Shown here one piece after another: positions 1 to 7,962 of a stretch of 64,000 bases of DNA. The position numbers were made by a program, and so were the translations under genes. The notes under the pieces were generated by a model. That model was not told the origin of the DNA and did no database searches. It saw nothing but the letters and a program-made list of their open reading frames with translations. Position 1 is the first letter of the stretch. Each line of letters begins with the position of its first letter. This stretch comes from VGDP01 sp964530335 (GTDB lineage Bacteria; Pseudomonadota; Alphaproteobacteria; SP197), in NCBI GenBank assembly GCA_964530335.1, contig CAZGYG010000002.1, positions 1-64,000 on the forward strand. Reading direction: 5' to 3'.

Positions 1-980
1 TAGACCGAGGGGTCCTCGAACGCCGCGACCAGGGGGGCGTGGAGCGATTCCGGGGGCCCCTGCACGCCGTAGTGCATGGCGATTTCCTCGCCCAGGTCCT
101 CGTTGTGGATCTCGATGCTGCGGAACCAACCGAGCAAGGCGCGGCTGACCAGGATGTGGTCGAGCATCTGGCGGCGCCCGCCGTGGATGACGCTGAAGCG
201 CTGGGTGTCCGGCACCGATCGCTCGATCGGGACGAGCGCGCGGTAGGCGAGCGCGCCGTTGCCGGTATCGAGCTCGTCGGCGACCAAGGTGCGCATGGGC
301 AGCTCGCCGTCGCTGGCATTGACGTCGCCGCACACCGCGATCAGGGCTCCGGGGTCCCGGTCGAACACCTCATCGACGACGAGCCGCGCCTCGAAGGCCT
401 GGCCGGCGCGCTTGGTGGCGGCCAGGAACATGCCCTCGGCCCAGCCCGCGACGCTGCGCCAGACGAACGGCGCGAGCTTCTGGCCCGGCACGTTCGCCGC
501 CATCGGCGCCTTGAGGTGCAGGGCGAACAGGTGGAGCGTGGCGCCACCCGGCAGGTCGATCGTGAGGCACAGCACCGGGCGGTCCCAGCGCACCGGCTGC
601 GGCCCAGCGGTTTCGCCGGTGGCCGCCGCGTAAACCGGGGGCGCCACGGTGTCGTGCAGCACCTGGCGCACGGAGCGGATGGCGAAGCGGCTGAGCACGA
701 TCTGGTTGTGGGCGTCCGCGGGCCCGGCGCCGGACGGCCCGGTCGTCGCGGCGCGATGGAAGCCGGCGAGCGGCGTGCCGTCGAGCAAGGCATCGAGCGC
801 CGTGAACCGGCGCGCCCCGCCGCCCGGTGGACGAGGCGCGTTGACCTCCTGCAGGCACAGGATGTCGGCACGCAGGCGAAGGAGCTGCGGGCGCAGCACG
901 GCGATGCGGGCGGCGAGCGACGGGCCGTCATTCGGCTCGCCGCCCAGATTCTCGACGTTGAACGTGGCCAGGCGGAACAT
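1..980 (-). CDS. Endonuclease/exonuclease/phosphatase family protein (3' end cut by window edge)
   Basis: Reading leftward from an ATG at 980, the protein opens with MFRLATFNVENLGG, the usual start of the exonuclease-endonuclease-phosphatase fold, where the Asn helps bind the catalytic metal. LCLQEVN follows about 40 residues later and holds the catalytic Glu. Further on come AVCGDVNAS (the Asp-x-Asn pair) and RRQMLDHILVS (an Asp near the C terminus). These are the metal and phosphate ligands of the family. At least 326 codons are open and the frame reaches position 1 without a clear stop. No signal peptide is visible. The substrate (nucleic acid, lipid or nucleotide phosphodiester) cannot be told from the sequence. 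It is divergent from the acyl-CoA synthetase gene. Confidence 0.85.
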   Translation of the reverse strand, partial: MFRLATFNVENLGGEPNDGPSLAARIAVLRPQLLRLRADILCLQEVNAPRPPGGGARRFTALDALLDGTPLAGFHRAATTGPSGAGPADAHNQIVLSRFAIRSVRQVLHDTVAPPVYAAATGETAGPQPVRWDRPVLCLTIDLPGGATLHLFALHLKAPMAANVPGQKLAPFVWRSVAGWAEGMFLAATKRAGQAFEARLVVDEVFDRDPGALIAVCGDVNASDGELPMRTLVADELDTGNGALAYRALVPIERSVPDTQRFSVIHGGRRQMLDHILVSRALLGWFRSIEIHNEDLGEEIAMHYGVQGPPESLHAPLVAAFEDPSV

Positions 981-1111
981 GGCCCCAGTCTACACCGCAC
1001 GCCATGGCGCGGGACCATGGTGCCCACGGAAGGGGATGACCCGCGCGCGCCCGGCACCGTAAGATCGCGCGCGACCGACAGGCGATGCGCGGCAACGACG
1101 TGGCCTAGCCG

Positions 1112-3238
1112 ATGAACGATCTGACGCCCAGGGCGATGTCCCGGTTCGCGCCTGGCGCGGCGCTGGCCCGCTTGCGTCCGCTGCTCGCGCCCGACTCGAT
1201 CGCGGTGATCGGCGCGACGCCGCGCGAAGGCGCGTTCGGCCAGGTGGCCTTGCGCACGATCGTCGCCAGCGGCTTCCGGGGCCGCGTCCTGCCGGTCAAT
1301 CCCAAGTACGACGACATCGCGGGGTTGCCATGCCATCCGTCGCTAGCGGCGCTGCCGGAACGGCCCGACTTGGCCGTCATCGTCGTCGCCAATGCCCAGG
1401 TCGAGGCGGCGCTCGAAGAGGTGATCGGCTCCGGCGTGCCGGCGGCGGCGGTGTTCGCGAGCTGCTATCTCGAGGGCGACACGCCGCCGCTGCTGACCGA
1501 GCGCATCCGTCGCAAGGCGCGCGCCGCCGGTCTGGCCATGGTCGGCGCCAACTGCCTGGGTTTCCAGAACCGCGAGCACCCCTTGGCCGTCGGCGTCTTT
1601 CCGGCGGGTGACCTCGGGCGCGGCAACATCGCGGTGATCAGCCATTCGGGCTCCGCGTACCATTCGATGTCGACACTGGATGCGCGGTTCCGCCCGAACC
1701 TGATCGTATCGGCCGGCCAGGAGCTCGCGACCACGGCCGCGGACTACCTGGCCTATGCGCTAGATCTTGCCTCGACCCGGGTCGTCGCCCTGTTCCTGGA
1801 AACCGTGCGCGACCCCGCGGGTTTCGCCGCCGCCCTGGCGCGCGCCGAAACCCAGGACGTGCCGGTGGTCGCGCTCAAGGTCGGCAAGACCGAGGCCAGC
1901 GCCAGGCTCGCCCAGACCCATTCCGGCGCGCTGGCCGGCAACGACGCGGCCTACGAGGCGCTGTTCGACCACTACGGGGTGCGCCGCGTCGAGAGCATCG
2001 ACGAGTTGACGGCGACTGCGCTGCTGCTGTCGTCGCCCCACCGCTACGTCCGGGGCGGGCTCGGGGCCGTGCTCGATTCGGGCGGCCAGCGCGGCATGAT
2101 GCTCGACCTGGCCGCGAAGCTCGGCGTGCCCGTCGCCGAGATCGCGCCCGCGACGGCGGCCAGGCTCGCCACGGTCCTCGACTACGGTCTCGAGCCCGTC
2201 AACCCGGTCGATGCCTGGGGCACGGGGCGGAATTCCAGTCACGTGTTCGGATCGTGCTACCGGGCACTGGCCGACGACCCGTCGGTCGGCCTGGTCGCCG
2301 TGTTCTCGGACCTTGCCATCGAGGACCCGATCGCCGTGGAGATTCTCGACTCGCTCGTCGACGCCGCGGCCGCGACGGACAAGCCGATGTTCGCCGTGCT
2401 CAACTGGAGCCGTTGCTTCGCGCCGAAGTTTCTTCTGCGCGCGATCGAGCGCGGCGTGCCGGTGCTCGACGGCATCCAGAACGCACTGGCGGCGATGGGG
2501 CACGCCGTGACCTACGCGCACCGCCGTGCCCGCTCGCCCGGCGCGCCCGCGCCGGCGCCCGACGAACGGGTCATCGCCCGCTGGCGTACCCGGCTGGGCG
2601 AAGGGCGGGCCTTGGCCGAGCACGAGGCCCTGACCATGGTGGCCGATTTCGGCGTGCCGACGATCCCGTGGCGGCTGGCGAAGGACGAAGGCGAGGCCAA
2701 GGCGGCGGCTGCGGCGCTCGGGTTTCCGGTCGCGCTCAAGACCGCCGAAGGGCTTGCCCACAAGACCGAGGTCGGCGGCGTCCACCTTGGCCTGACCGAT
2801 GGGGAGGCGGTGGCCCGCGCGTGGCGCGATCTGCGCGACCGCATCGGTCCCCGTGTTCTCGTCATGCCCATGGCCGAGCCGGGCGTCGAGATGGCGCTGG
2901 GCATCGTCGTCGATGCCCAGTTCGGCCCGCTGGTCATGGTCGGCGCCGGCGGCATCCTGGTCGAGGCCGTGCCCGATCGCGCGTACCTGCTGGGCGCGAC
3001 CGACACGGGCCGGGCGACGGCCGCGATCGATCGGCTGCAGGCGCGCCGCTTGCTCGCGGGCGTGCGCGGCCGGCCGGCGGCGGACGTGGCGGCGCTGGCA
3101 CGCGCCGCCGTCGCGCTCGGCGCCATGGCGATGGCGCTGGCCGATCAACTGGCCGAGGTCGATGTCAATCCGCTGATCGTGACGGCGAAGGGCGCGGTCG
3201 CGGTCGATGCGCTGGTCGTTCCGGCCGCCAGCGGCTAA
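1112..3238 (+). CDS. Acetate/acyl--CoA ligase (ADP-forming), fused alpha-beta type
   Basis: This 708-residue protein has the NDP-forming acyl-CoA synthetase layout: CoA-binding Rossmann domain (about 15-120, with SIAVIGATPREGAFG), flavodoxin-like ligase domains (about 150-450) and a C-terminal ATP-grasp domain (about 490-705, with KTAEGLAHKTEVGG). His270 in QTHSGALAG aligns with the phosphorylated His of succinyl-CoA synthetase alpha. The expected reaction is acid + ATP + CoA giving acyl-CoA + ADP + Pi, in the cytoplasm. Two acyl-CoA dehydrogenase genes follow 29 nt downstream, so it probably activates an acid that they oxidise. The acid is unknown. The start has little Shine-Dalgarno sequence, and an in-frame ATG at 1136 is a possible alternative. 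Confidence 0.9.
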   Translation: MNDLTPRAMSRFAPGAALARLRPLLAPDSIAVIGATPREGAFGQVALRTIVASGFRGRVLPVNPKYDDIAGLPCHPSLAALPERPDLAVIVVANAQVEAALEEVIGSGVPAAAVFASCYLEGDTPPLLTERIRRKARAAGLAMVGANCLGFQNREHPLAVGVFPAGDLGRGNIAVISHSGSAYHSMSTLDARFRPNLIVSAGQELATTAADYLAYALDLASTRVVALFLETVRDPAGFAAALARAETQDVPVVALKVGKTEASARLAQTHSGALAGNDAAYEALFDHYGVRRVESIDELTATALLLSSPHRYVRGGLGAVLDSGGQRGMMLDLAAKLGVPVAEIAPATAARLATVLDYGLEPVNPVDAWGTGRNSSHVFGSCYRALADDPSVGLVAVFSDLAIEDPIAVEILDSLVDAAAATDKPMFAVLNWSRCFAPKFLLRAIERGVPVLDGIQNALAAMGHAVTYAHRRARSPGAPAPAPDERVIARWRTRLGEGRALAEHEALTMVADFGVPTIPWRLAKDEGEAKAAAAALGFPVALKTAEGLAHKTEVGGVHLGLTDGEAVARAWRDLRDRIGPRVLVMPMAEPGVEMALGIVVDAQFGPLVMVGAGGILVEAVPDRAYLLGATDTGRATAAIDRLQARRLLAGVRGRPAADVAALARAAVALGAMAMALADQLAEVDVNPLIVTAKGAVAVDALVVPAASG

Positions 3239-3267
3239 GGACAGCAGGGACAACCAGGGAGATCGAC

Positions 3268-4458
3268 ATGGAGCTGATCCGCGACCCTGAGATCACGGCT
3301 TTCCGCGAGGAGATTCGCGAGTTCCTGAGGACAAAGCTTCCCGAATCCCTGCGCCACAAGGTGGCCGAGGGCGGTTACCTGGGCCGCGCCGAGACCACCC
3401 GCTGGCAGCGCATCCTGTTCGACCGGGGCTGGTCGGCCCCAGGCTGGCCCGAGGCCTACGGCGGCCGCGGCTGGTCGCTCACGAAGCAGTACGCGTTCGA
3501 ACAGGAGTTCGCGCTCGCCAACGCGCCACGCGGCGTCCCCTTCGGCATCGATATGGTCGGGCCGTTGCTCATCGAGTACGGCACCGACGAGCAGCGCGCG
3601 CGCTACTTACCGCGCATCCTGACCGGCGAGGAGTGGTGGTGCCAGGGATTCTCCGAACCGGGGTCCGGCTCGGATCTCGCCTCGCTGTCGTGCCGCGCGG
3701 TGCGCCAGGGTGACCACTACGTCATCAACGGCAACAAGCTCTGGCAGACCCTGGCGACCGACGCCGACATGATGTTCGGCCTGTTCCGCACGGATTCGAC
3801 GGGCAAGAAGCAGCAGGGCATTACCGTGCTGCTGGTCGACATGCATTCCAAGGGGCTGACGTTGCGCCCGATCACCCTGATCGACGGCGGCCAGGAGGTG
3901 GCGCAGTGCTTCTTCGACGAAGTGCGCGTGCCGGTGGCGAACCGTATCGGCGCCGAGAACGAAGGCTGGGGCTGCGCCAAGTTCCTGCTCGGCATCGAAC
4001 GGCTCGGCATCGCCGAGGTCGCGCGCTCGCGCGCCATGCTCGACCGCTACGAGGTCATCGTCGCGACCCCCGACGCCGCCGGCCGCAGGCTGCTCGACGA
4101 TCCCGAGGTGGCGAACCGCCTGGCCGAGATCGAGATCGACCTGATCGCGCTCGAGGCGACCGAGTACCGCATGCTGTTCGACCCGGCGCGCGGCGGCGAG
4201 GTCGGTGCCGAAGCCTCGACCCTCAAGCTGGTCGGCACCCAGGTGCAGCAGCTCATCAGCGAGGCGACCATGGAGGCAGCCGGGTACTTCGCCCAGGCGG
4301 CGGCGGCCGGGATCGGCGGCGACAACGCCCGGCGCATCGGACCCGCGTTCGCCGAGCCCGCGACGCGCAACTACTTCAACCTGCGCAAGATCTCGATCTA
4401 CGGCGGATCGAACGAGATCCAGAAGAACATCGTCGCCAAGGCGGTGCTCGGTCTCTAG
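3268..4458 (+). CDS. Acyl-CoA dehydrogenase, catalytic-type subunit
   Basis: 396 residues with all three acyl-CoA dehydrogenase domains: N-terminal helical (PEAYGGRGWS), middle beta (CQGFSEPGSGSDLASL) and C-terminal helical, ending in SIYGGSNEIQKNIVAK. It is an FAD enzyme making 2-enoyl-CoA. Where MCAD has its catalytic Glu (Y-E-G-T), this protein has Y-G-G-S. A Glu does occur at residue 244 in GIERLG, close to where isovaleryl-CoA dehydrogenase and FadE26-like enzymes carry theirs. That pattern fits the catalytic half of an alpha2beta2 enzyme. The ATG at 3268 follows an AGGGA-type ribosome site. The second dehydrogenase gene begins 12 nt later, and the two are surely co-transcribed. Specificity is unknown. 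Confidence 0.9.
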   Translation: MELIRDPEITAFREEIREFLRTKLPESLRHKVAEGGYLGRAETTRWQRILFDRGWSAPGWPEAYGGRGWSLTKQYAFEQEFALANAPRGVPFGIDMVGPLLIEYGTDEQRARYLPRILTGEEWWCQGFSEPGSGSDLASLSCRAVRQGDHYVINGNKLWQTLATDADMMFGLFRTDSTGKKQQGITVLLVDMHSKGLTLRPITLIDGGQEVAQCFFDEVRVPVANRIGAENEGWGCAKFLLGIERLGIAEVARSRAMLDRYEVIVATPDAAGRRLLDDPEVANRLAEIEIDLIALEATEYRMLFDPARGGEVGAEASTLKLVGTQVQQLISEATMEAAGYFAQAAAAGIGGDNARRIGPAFAEPATRNYFNLRKISIYGGSNEIQKNIVAKAVLGL

Positions 4459-4470
4459 GGAGCGAAAGCC

Positions 4471-5607
4471 ATGAGCATGTTCCCGACCGCCGACCAGGCG
4501 CAGTTCGCCCGCTCGATCGATCGTTACCTCGCCGGCATCGGCGATGGCGCGACCCGCCGGCGGGTGCGCGCCACCGAATCCGGTTTCGCCGAGGAGCACT
4601 GGCGGGGACTCGCCGACCTCGGCGTCCTCGGCCTGCTGGTCGCCGAGGACCACGGCGGCACGGGCGGCGGCGGCGGCGATGTCGCCGTGGTCATGGAAGC
4701 GATCGGCCGGCACCTGGTCTGCGGACCCTATTTCGCGACCGGCGTGCTCGGCGCCGCCCTGCTTGGCCACGCGGACGCCGCGGTCAGGCGCGCCGTGCTG
4801 GCCGAGCTTGTGGCCGGCCGGCATCGGGTCACGCTCGCCTACGTCGAGCCCCAGGCGCGCTACGACCTGGCCGACGTGACCACGCGGGCCGTGCGCGATG
4901 GCGCCGGCTGGCGGATCGACGGCGCGAAGTCGCTGGTCGCCTACGCGGCGGCGGCGTCCTCGCTCGTGGTCGTGGCGCGGACCAGCGGCGGCCGGGCCGA
5001 GCGCGGCGGCATCGGCCTGTTTCTAGTGCCGGGGAACGCGCGTGGGCTCGAGCGGCGGGATTACCCGACCGTGGACGGCCAGCGCGCCTCCGAGGTGACG
5101 CTGGAAGCCGTGCGGGTCGGCGCCGAGGCGGCGATCGGCGACCCGGGCGCCGGGCTCGATCTCCTGGAGGGGGTCGTCGACCTGGCCACCGCCGCGCTGC
5201 TCGCCGAGGCCGTGGGCGCCATGAGCTACCTCTACGAGACGACGCTTGCCTACCTCAAGACTCGCAAGCAGTTCGGCACGACCATCGGCAGCTTCCAGGC
5301 GCTGCAGCACCGCATGGTCGACGTGTTCACCCAGGTCGAGTTCGCGCGCTCGATGGCGGCGGTCGCCCGGCTCGCGCTCGACGGCGACGCGGCGACGCGC
5401 CGGCGCGAGGTGTCGGCGGCCAAGCTGTTCGTCGATCGGGCGGCGCGGCACGTTGCCCAGGAATCGATCCAGCTCCACGGCGGCATGGGCATGACCGACG
5501 AGCTCGACGTCGGCCATTACGCCAAGCGCCTGACCATGATCGGCTTGACCTTCGGCGACCGCGCGTACCATTTGGCGCGCTATCGCGCGGCGCGCGCTGC
5601 CGGCTGA
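4471..5607 (+). CDS. Acyl-CoA dehydrogenase, probable non-catalytic partner subunit
   Basis: A 378-residue acyl-CoA dehydrogenase paralogue. It has the FAD/CoA-binding helical segment TRKQFGTTIGSFQALQHR and the motif ESIQLHGGMGMTDE, which are family hallmarks. The middle beta domain is degenerate: the usual TEP..GSD motif is not visible. No Glu is seen at either usual catalytic-base position (no YEGT at the C terminus and no ER in the helix that carries it in the partner). A subunit of this kind is expected in alpha2beta2 dehydrogenases encoded by adjacent genes. The gene starts 12 nt after the preceding dehydrogenase, with GGGAGCG as its ribosome site. Confidence 0.85.
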   Translation: MSMFPTADQAQFARSIDRYLAGIGDGATRRRVRATESGFAEEHWRGLADLGVLGLLVAEDHGGTGGGGGDVAVVMEAIGRHLVCGPYFATGVLGAALLGHADAAVRRAVLAELVAGRHRVTLAYVEPQARYDLADVTTRAVRDGAGWRIDGAKSLVAYAAAASSLVVVARTSGGRAERGGIGLFLVPGNARGLERRDYPTVDGQRASEVTLEAVRVGAEAAIGDPGAGLDLLEGVVDLATAALLAEAVGAMSYLYETTLAYLKTRKQFGTTIGSFQALQHRMVDVFTQVEFARSMAAVARLALDGDAATRRREVSAAKLFVDRAARHVAQESIQLHGGMGMTDELDVGHYAKRLTMIGLTFGDRAYHLARYRAARAAG

Positions 5608-5655
5608 TCCACATCAAGGCCCGGATCCGCGCCGGCGGCGCATGATTTCCGCGCG

Positions 5656-6528
5656 ATGTTGACCTCGACAGCGAGTACGGTCGTGACCCACAGAACGATC
5701 CTGGTTCCCATCGGTGAAGGCGTGGCGAGCGAGACCGCGCTGGGCACGGCGTTCACTCTGGCCGGGCAGTGGGGCGGCCACGTCGTGGGCTTGAGCGCCA
5801 GCCCCGATCCGCGCGACGCGGCGTACCTGGTGGGCGAGGCGGTGTCGGCCGACGCCATCGATTCCGTCATGCGGGCCGCCGAGGCGCGGTCGGCGCAGCT
5901 CGCGGCGGCGGCGCGCAAGCAGTTCGAGTCCGCGCGCGCGGCCGCCAAGACGGGCAGCGGTCGCGTCTCCGCCGAGTTGATCGAAGTCGTCGGTCAGGAC
6001 CGCGACCATGTGGCGGTCTTCGGGCGGGCGGCCGATCTCATCGTGGCGCCGCGCCCGGACGATCCGATCGGCTCGCGCGCGGCCGGGGTGCTCGAGGCCG
6101 CGCTGTTCGAGACCGGGCGCCCTGTGCTGGTGCCGCCCGCGCGCGGGGCGCCCCAGCCGACCGAGCGCGTCGCCATCCTGTGGAACGACAGCGTCCAGGC
6201 GGTCCGCGCCGTGGCCGGGGCCGCGCCGTTCCTCGCCCGGGCGGGCCGGGTCGACATCCTGGTCGCCGAAGCGGGCACGGACCTCGTGGCCTCGGCCGCT
6301 CGGCTGGCCGCCAACCTGGGCCGCCACGGCGTCAAGGCCGAGGCCGGCCGCGTCGATCTCGCCGGGCGCGGCGACGCCTCCGCGCTCGCGGCCCGCGTCG
6401 CCGACCTGGGCGCGACGTTGGTGGTCATGGGCGCCTACGGCCACAGCCGGCTGCGCGAGTTCATCCTCGGCGGCGTGACGCGCCGCATGATCGGTCAGGA
6501 CGCGCCGGCGTTGCTCCTCGCCCACTGA
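5656..6528 (+). CDS. Universal stress protein (tandem UspA-like domains)
   Basis: 290 residues, twice the size of a single UspA domain. The first half opens with HRTILVPIGEG and the second with ERVAILWNDSVQAVRA, each the first strand of a Usp fold. The C terminus carries GAYGHSRLREFILGGVTR, which matches the G-2x-G-9x-G(S/T) nucleotide-binding pattern of ATP-binding Usp proteins. It is a likely cytoplasmic stress protein with no assignable partner. The first ATG has a poor ribosome site; GTG at 5683, just before THRTILVPI, may be the true start. It lies 48 nt after the acyl-CoA dehydrogenase gene and may be read from the same transcript. Confidence 0.87.
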   Translation: MLTSTASTVVTHRTILVPIGEGVASETALGTAFTLAGQWGGHVVGLSASPDPRDAAYLVGEAVSADAIDSVMRAAEARSAQLAAAARKQFESARAAAKTGSGRVSAELIEVVGQDRDHVAVFGRAADLIVAPRPDDPIGSRAAGVLEAALFETGRPVLVPPARGAPQPTERVAILWNDSVQAVRAVAGAAPFLARAGRVDILVAEAGTDLVASAARLAANLGRHGVKAEAGRVDLAGRGDASALAARVADLGATLVVMGAYGHSRLREFILGGVTRRMIGQDAPALLLAH

Positions 6529-6542
6529 CCGGGGACATCGCC

Positions 6543-6638
6543 ATGCTCAGGACGGTCCGCCTAGTCGAAGGCGAATACGTCTCGGTCAGCGAGCACGACG
6601 GCGTGACGCGCACCTTCCGCGTCGCCCGCATCCGCTAA
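6543..6638 (+). CDS. Possible 31-residue small protein
   Basis: A short open frame starting ATG at 6543, 14 nt after the universal stress protein stop, with GGGGA about 7 nt upstream. It encodes 31 residues beginning MLRTVRLVEGEYVSVSEH, with alternating hydrophobic and charged residues as in a small beta hairpin. No family is recognised. Its stop overlaps the end of the convergent oxidoreductase gene. The spacing and ribosome site favour a real gene, but a chance frame is possible at this G+C content. Confidence 0.35.
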   Translation: MLRTVRLVEGEYVSVSEHDGVTRTFRVARIR

Positions 6639-7954
6639 CGCTCGGCGCGCGCGCGCCAGATGTCGAGCGCGAGCCTTGCCTCGACGCCCAGATCGAGCAG
6701 CGGCCGGGGCGGCAGTGCGGCGGGCGTGCCCAGGCTCTCCATGTCGGCGATCAGCGGGTTGTCCCGGCCAGTGGCGAGGTCGGCCGCCAGCGCACCGCCG
6801 ATCGTGCCCTTGGTCACGCCGACCGCGTTCTGGCACACGGCGGCATGGACGCCGGGCGCGACACACCCGAATCCCGGCGCCCCGTTGCGCGACAGGCAGA
6901 CGTAACCGGTCCACGTGGCGTCGAAGCTGACGTGGGGCAGCATGGGGAAGCGGCGTCGGAACGCCCGCCGGTGCTGCCGGCGCGCGGCCCTGCGGTCGTT
7001 GTCGCTGCGCCTGAGGCTCGGCGCGTAGGTGATCTTCTGGCGGATCAGGATGCGGTGGTCCTGGGTCCGGCGCATGGTCACCCCGGCGAAGGCGTTGGCC
7101 GGCGTCAGGCCCCACTCGGGCAGTCCGCCGAGCGCCTTCTGCTCGTCCTCATCGAGCGGGCGGGTCAGGCTGGCGTGCGCGGCGAAGCGTAGCAGCCGGC
7201 CCTGGAACGCGCCGAACTGGTCGCCGAGCCCGTTGGTCGCGACGATCAGGTTGGGCGCGAACAGCCGGCCGTTGGGTGTCTCGAGCCGCACGCCGTTGTC
7301 GTAGGACCAGCGCACCACGGGCGTACGTTCGTGCAACGCGACGGCCTCGGGCAGACTGTCGGCGAGCCCGCGCGTCAGCGCCGCCGGGTTCATCAGCGCG
7401 CCGCCCGGCGTGTGGATCGCGGCGCGGTGGTACGCCGTCCCGACCTCGGCGGCGAGCGCGTCGCCTTCGAGCCAGCGGAAGGGTTCGCCGAGCCGCTCGA
7501 GCTCGCGGGCGTAAGGCTCGAGGATGGTGCGCACGCCCCAGTCCGAGACCGCCGCGTGGTACTTGCCCGCGTGGCTCCACTGGCAGGCGATGCCGGCTCC
7601 GCGCACCGTGGCCTCGAGCAACTCGATCGCCGCCCGGCTCAGCCGCAGGTTGCGTTGCGATCCTTCGAGCTCCTCGAGAGAGGAGCCGACGTTGTGCGGC
7701 AGGTCGATGGCGAAGCCGGAGTTGCGCCCCGAGGCGCCCTCGCCCACCTCCTGCGCCTCGAGCAGCACGACCCGGTCGTTGGGCCGGTTCTCGGCCAGAC
7801 GCCGCGCCGCCGCGAGCCCGGCGAAGCCGGCGCCGACCACCGCCCAGTCGGCGCGCACGTCGCCCTGGAGCGCCGGCCTCGGCGCGCGCGGCGGCAGGAT
7901 GCGCGACCAGCCGTTGGTCGTGTCGTCCTCGGGCAGCAGGCCGACCTCGGGCAC
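6635..7954 (-). CDS. FAD-dependent amine/amino-acid oxidoreductase (DadA/PuuB-like)
   Basis: 439 residues from a GTG start at 7954, 8 nt after the upstream hydrolase stop and preceded by AGGGGC. The dinucleotide-binding segment WAVVGAGFAGLAAARRL is followed by LLEAQEVGEGASGRNSGF, typical of the DAO superfamily (gamma-glutamylputrescine oxidase and OrdL-like proteins). The C terminus has WTGYVCLSRNGAPGFG and the FAD-contact stretch CQNAVGVTKGTIGG. Oxidative deamination or demethylation of an amino acid or amine is expected. It is the last gene of a minus-strand run with a CocE-like hydrolase and two OYE/TMADH-type reductases, suggesting a shared route for an N-containing compound. The substrate is unknown. 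Confidence 0.85.
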   Translation of the reverse strand: MPEVGLLPEDDTTNGWSRILPPRAPRPALQGDVRADWAVVGAGFAGLAAARRLAENRPNDRVVLLEAQEVGEGASGRNSGFAIDLPHNVGSSLEELEGSQRNLRLSRAAIELLEATVRGAGIACQWSHAGKYHAAVSDWGVRTILEPYARELERLGEPFRWLEGDALAAEVGTAYHRAAIHTPGGALMNPAALTRGLADSLPEAVALHERTPVVRWSYDNGVRLETPNGRLFAPNLIVATNGLGDQFGAFQGRLLRFAAHASLTRPLDEDEQKALGGLPEWGLTPANAFAGVTMRRTQDHRILIRQKITYAPSLRRSDNDRRAARRQHRRAFRRRFPMLPHVSFDATWTGYVCLSRNGAPGFGCVAPGVHAAVCQNAVGVTKGTIGGALAADLATGRDNPLIADMESLGTPAALPPRPLLDLGVEARLALDIWRARAER

Positions 7955-7962
7955 GGCCGCCC

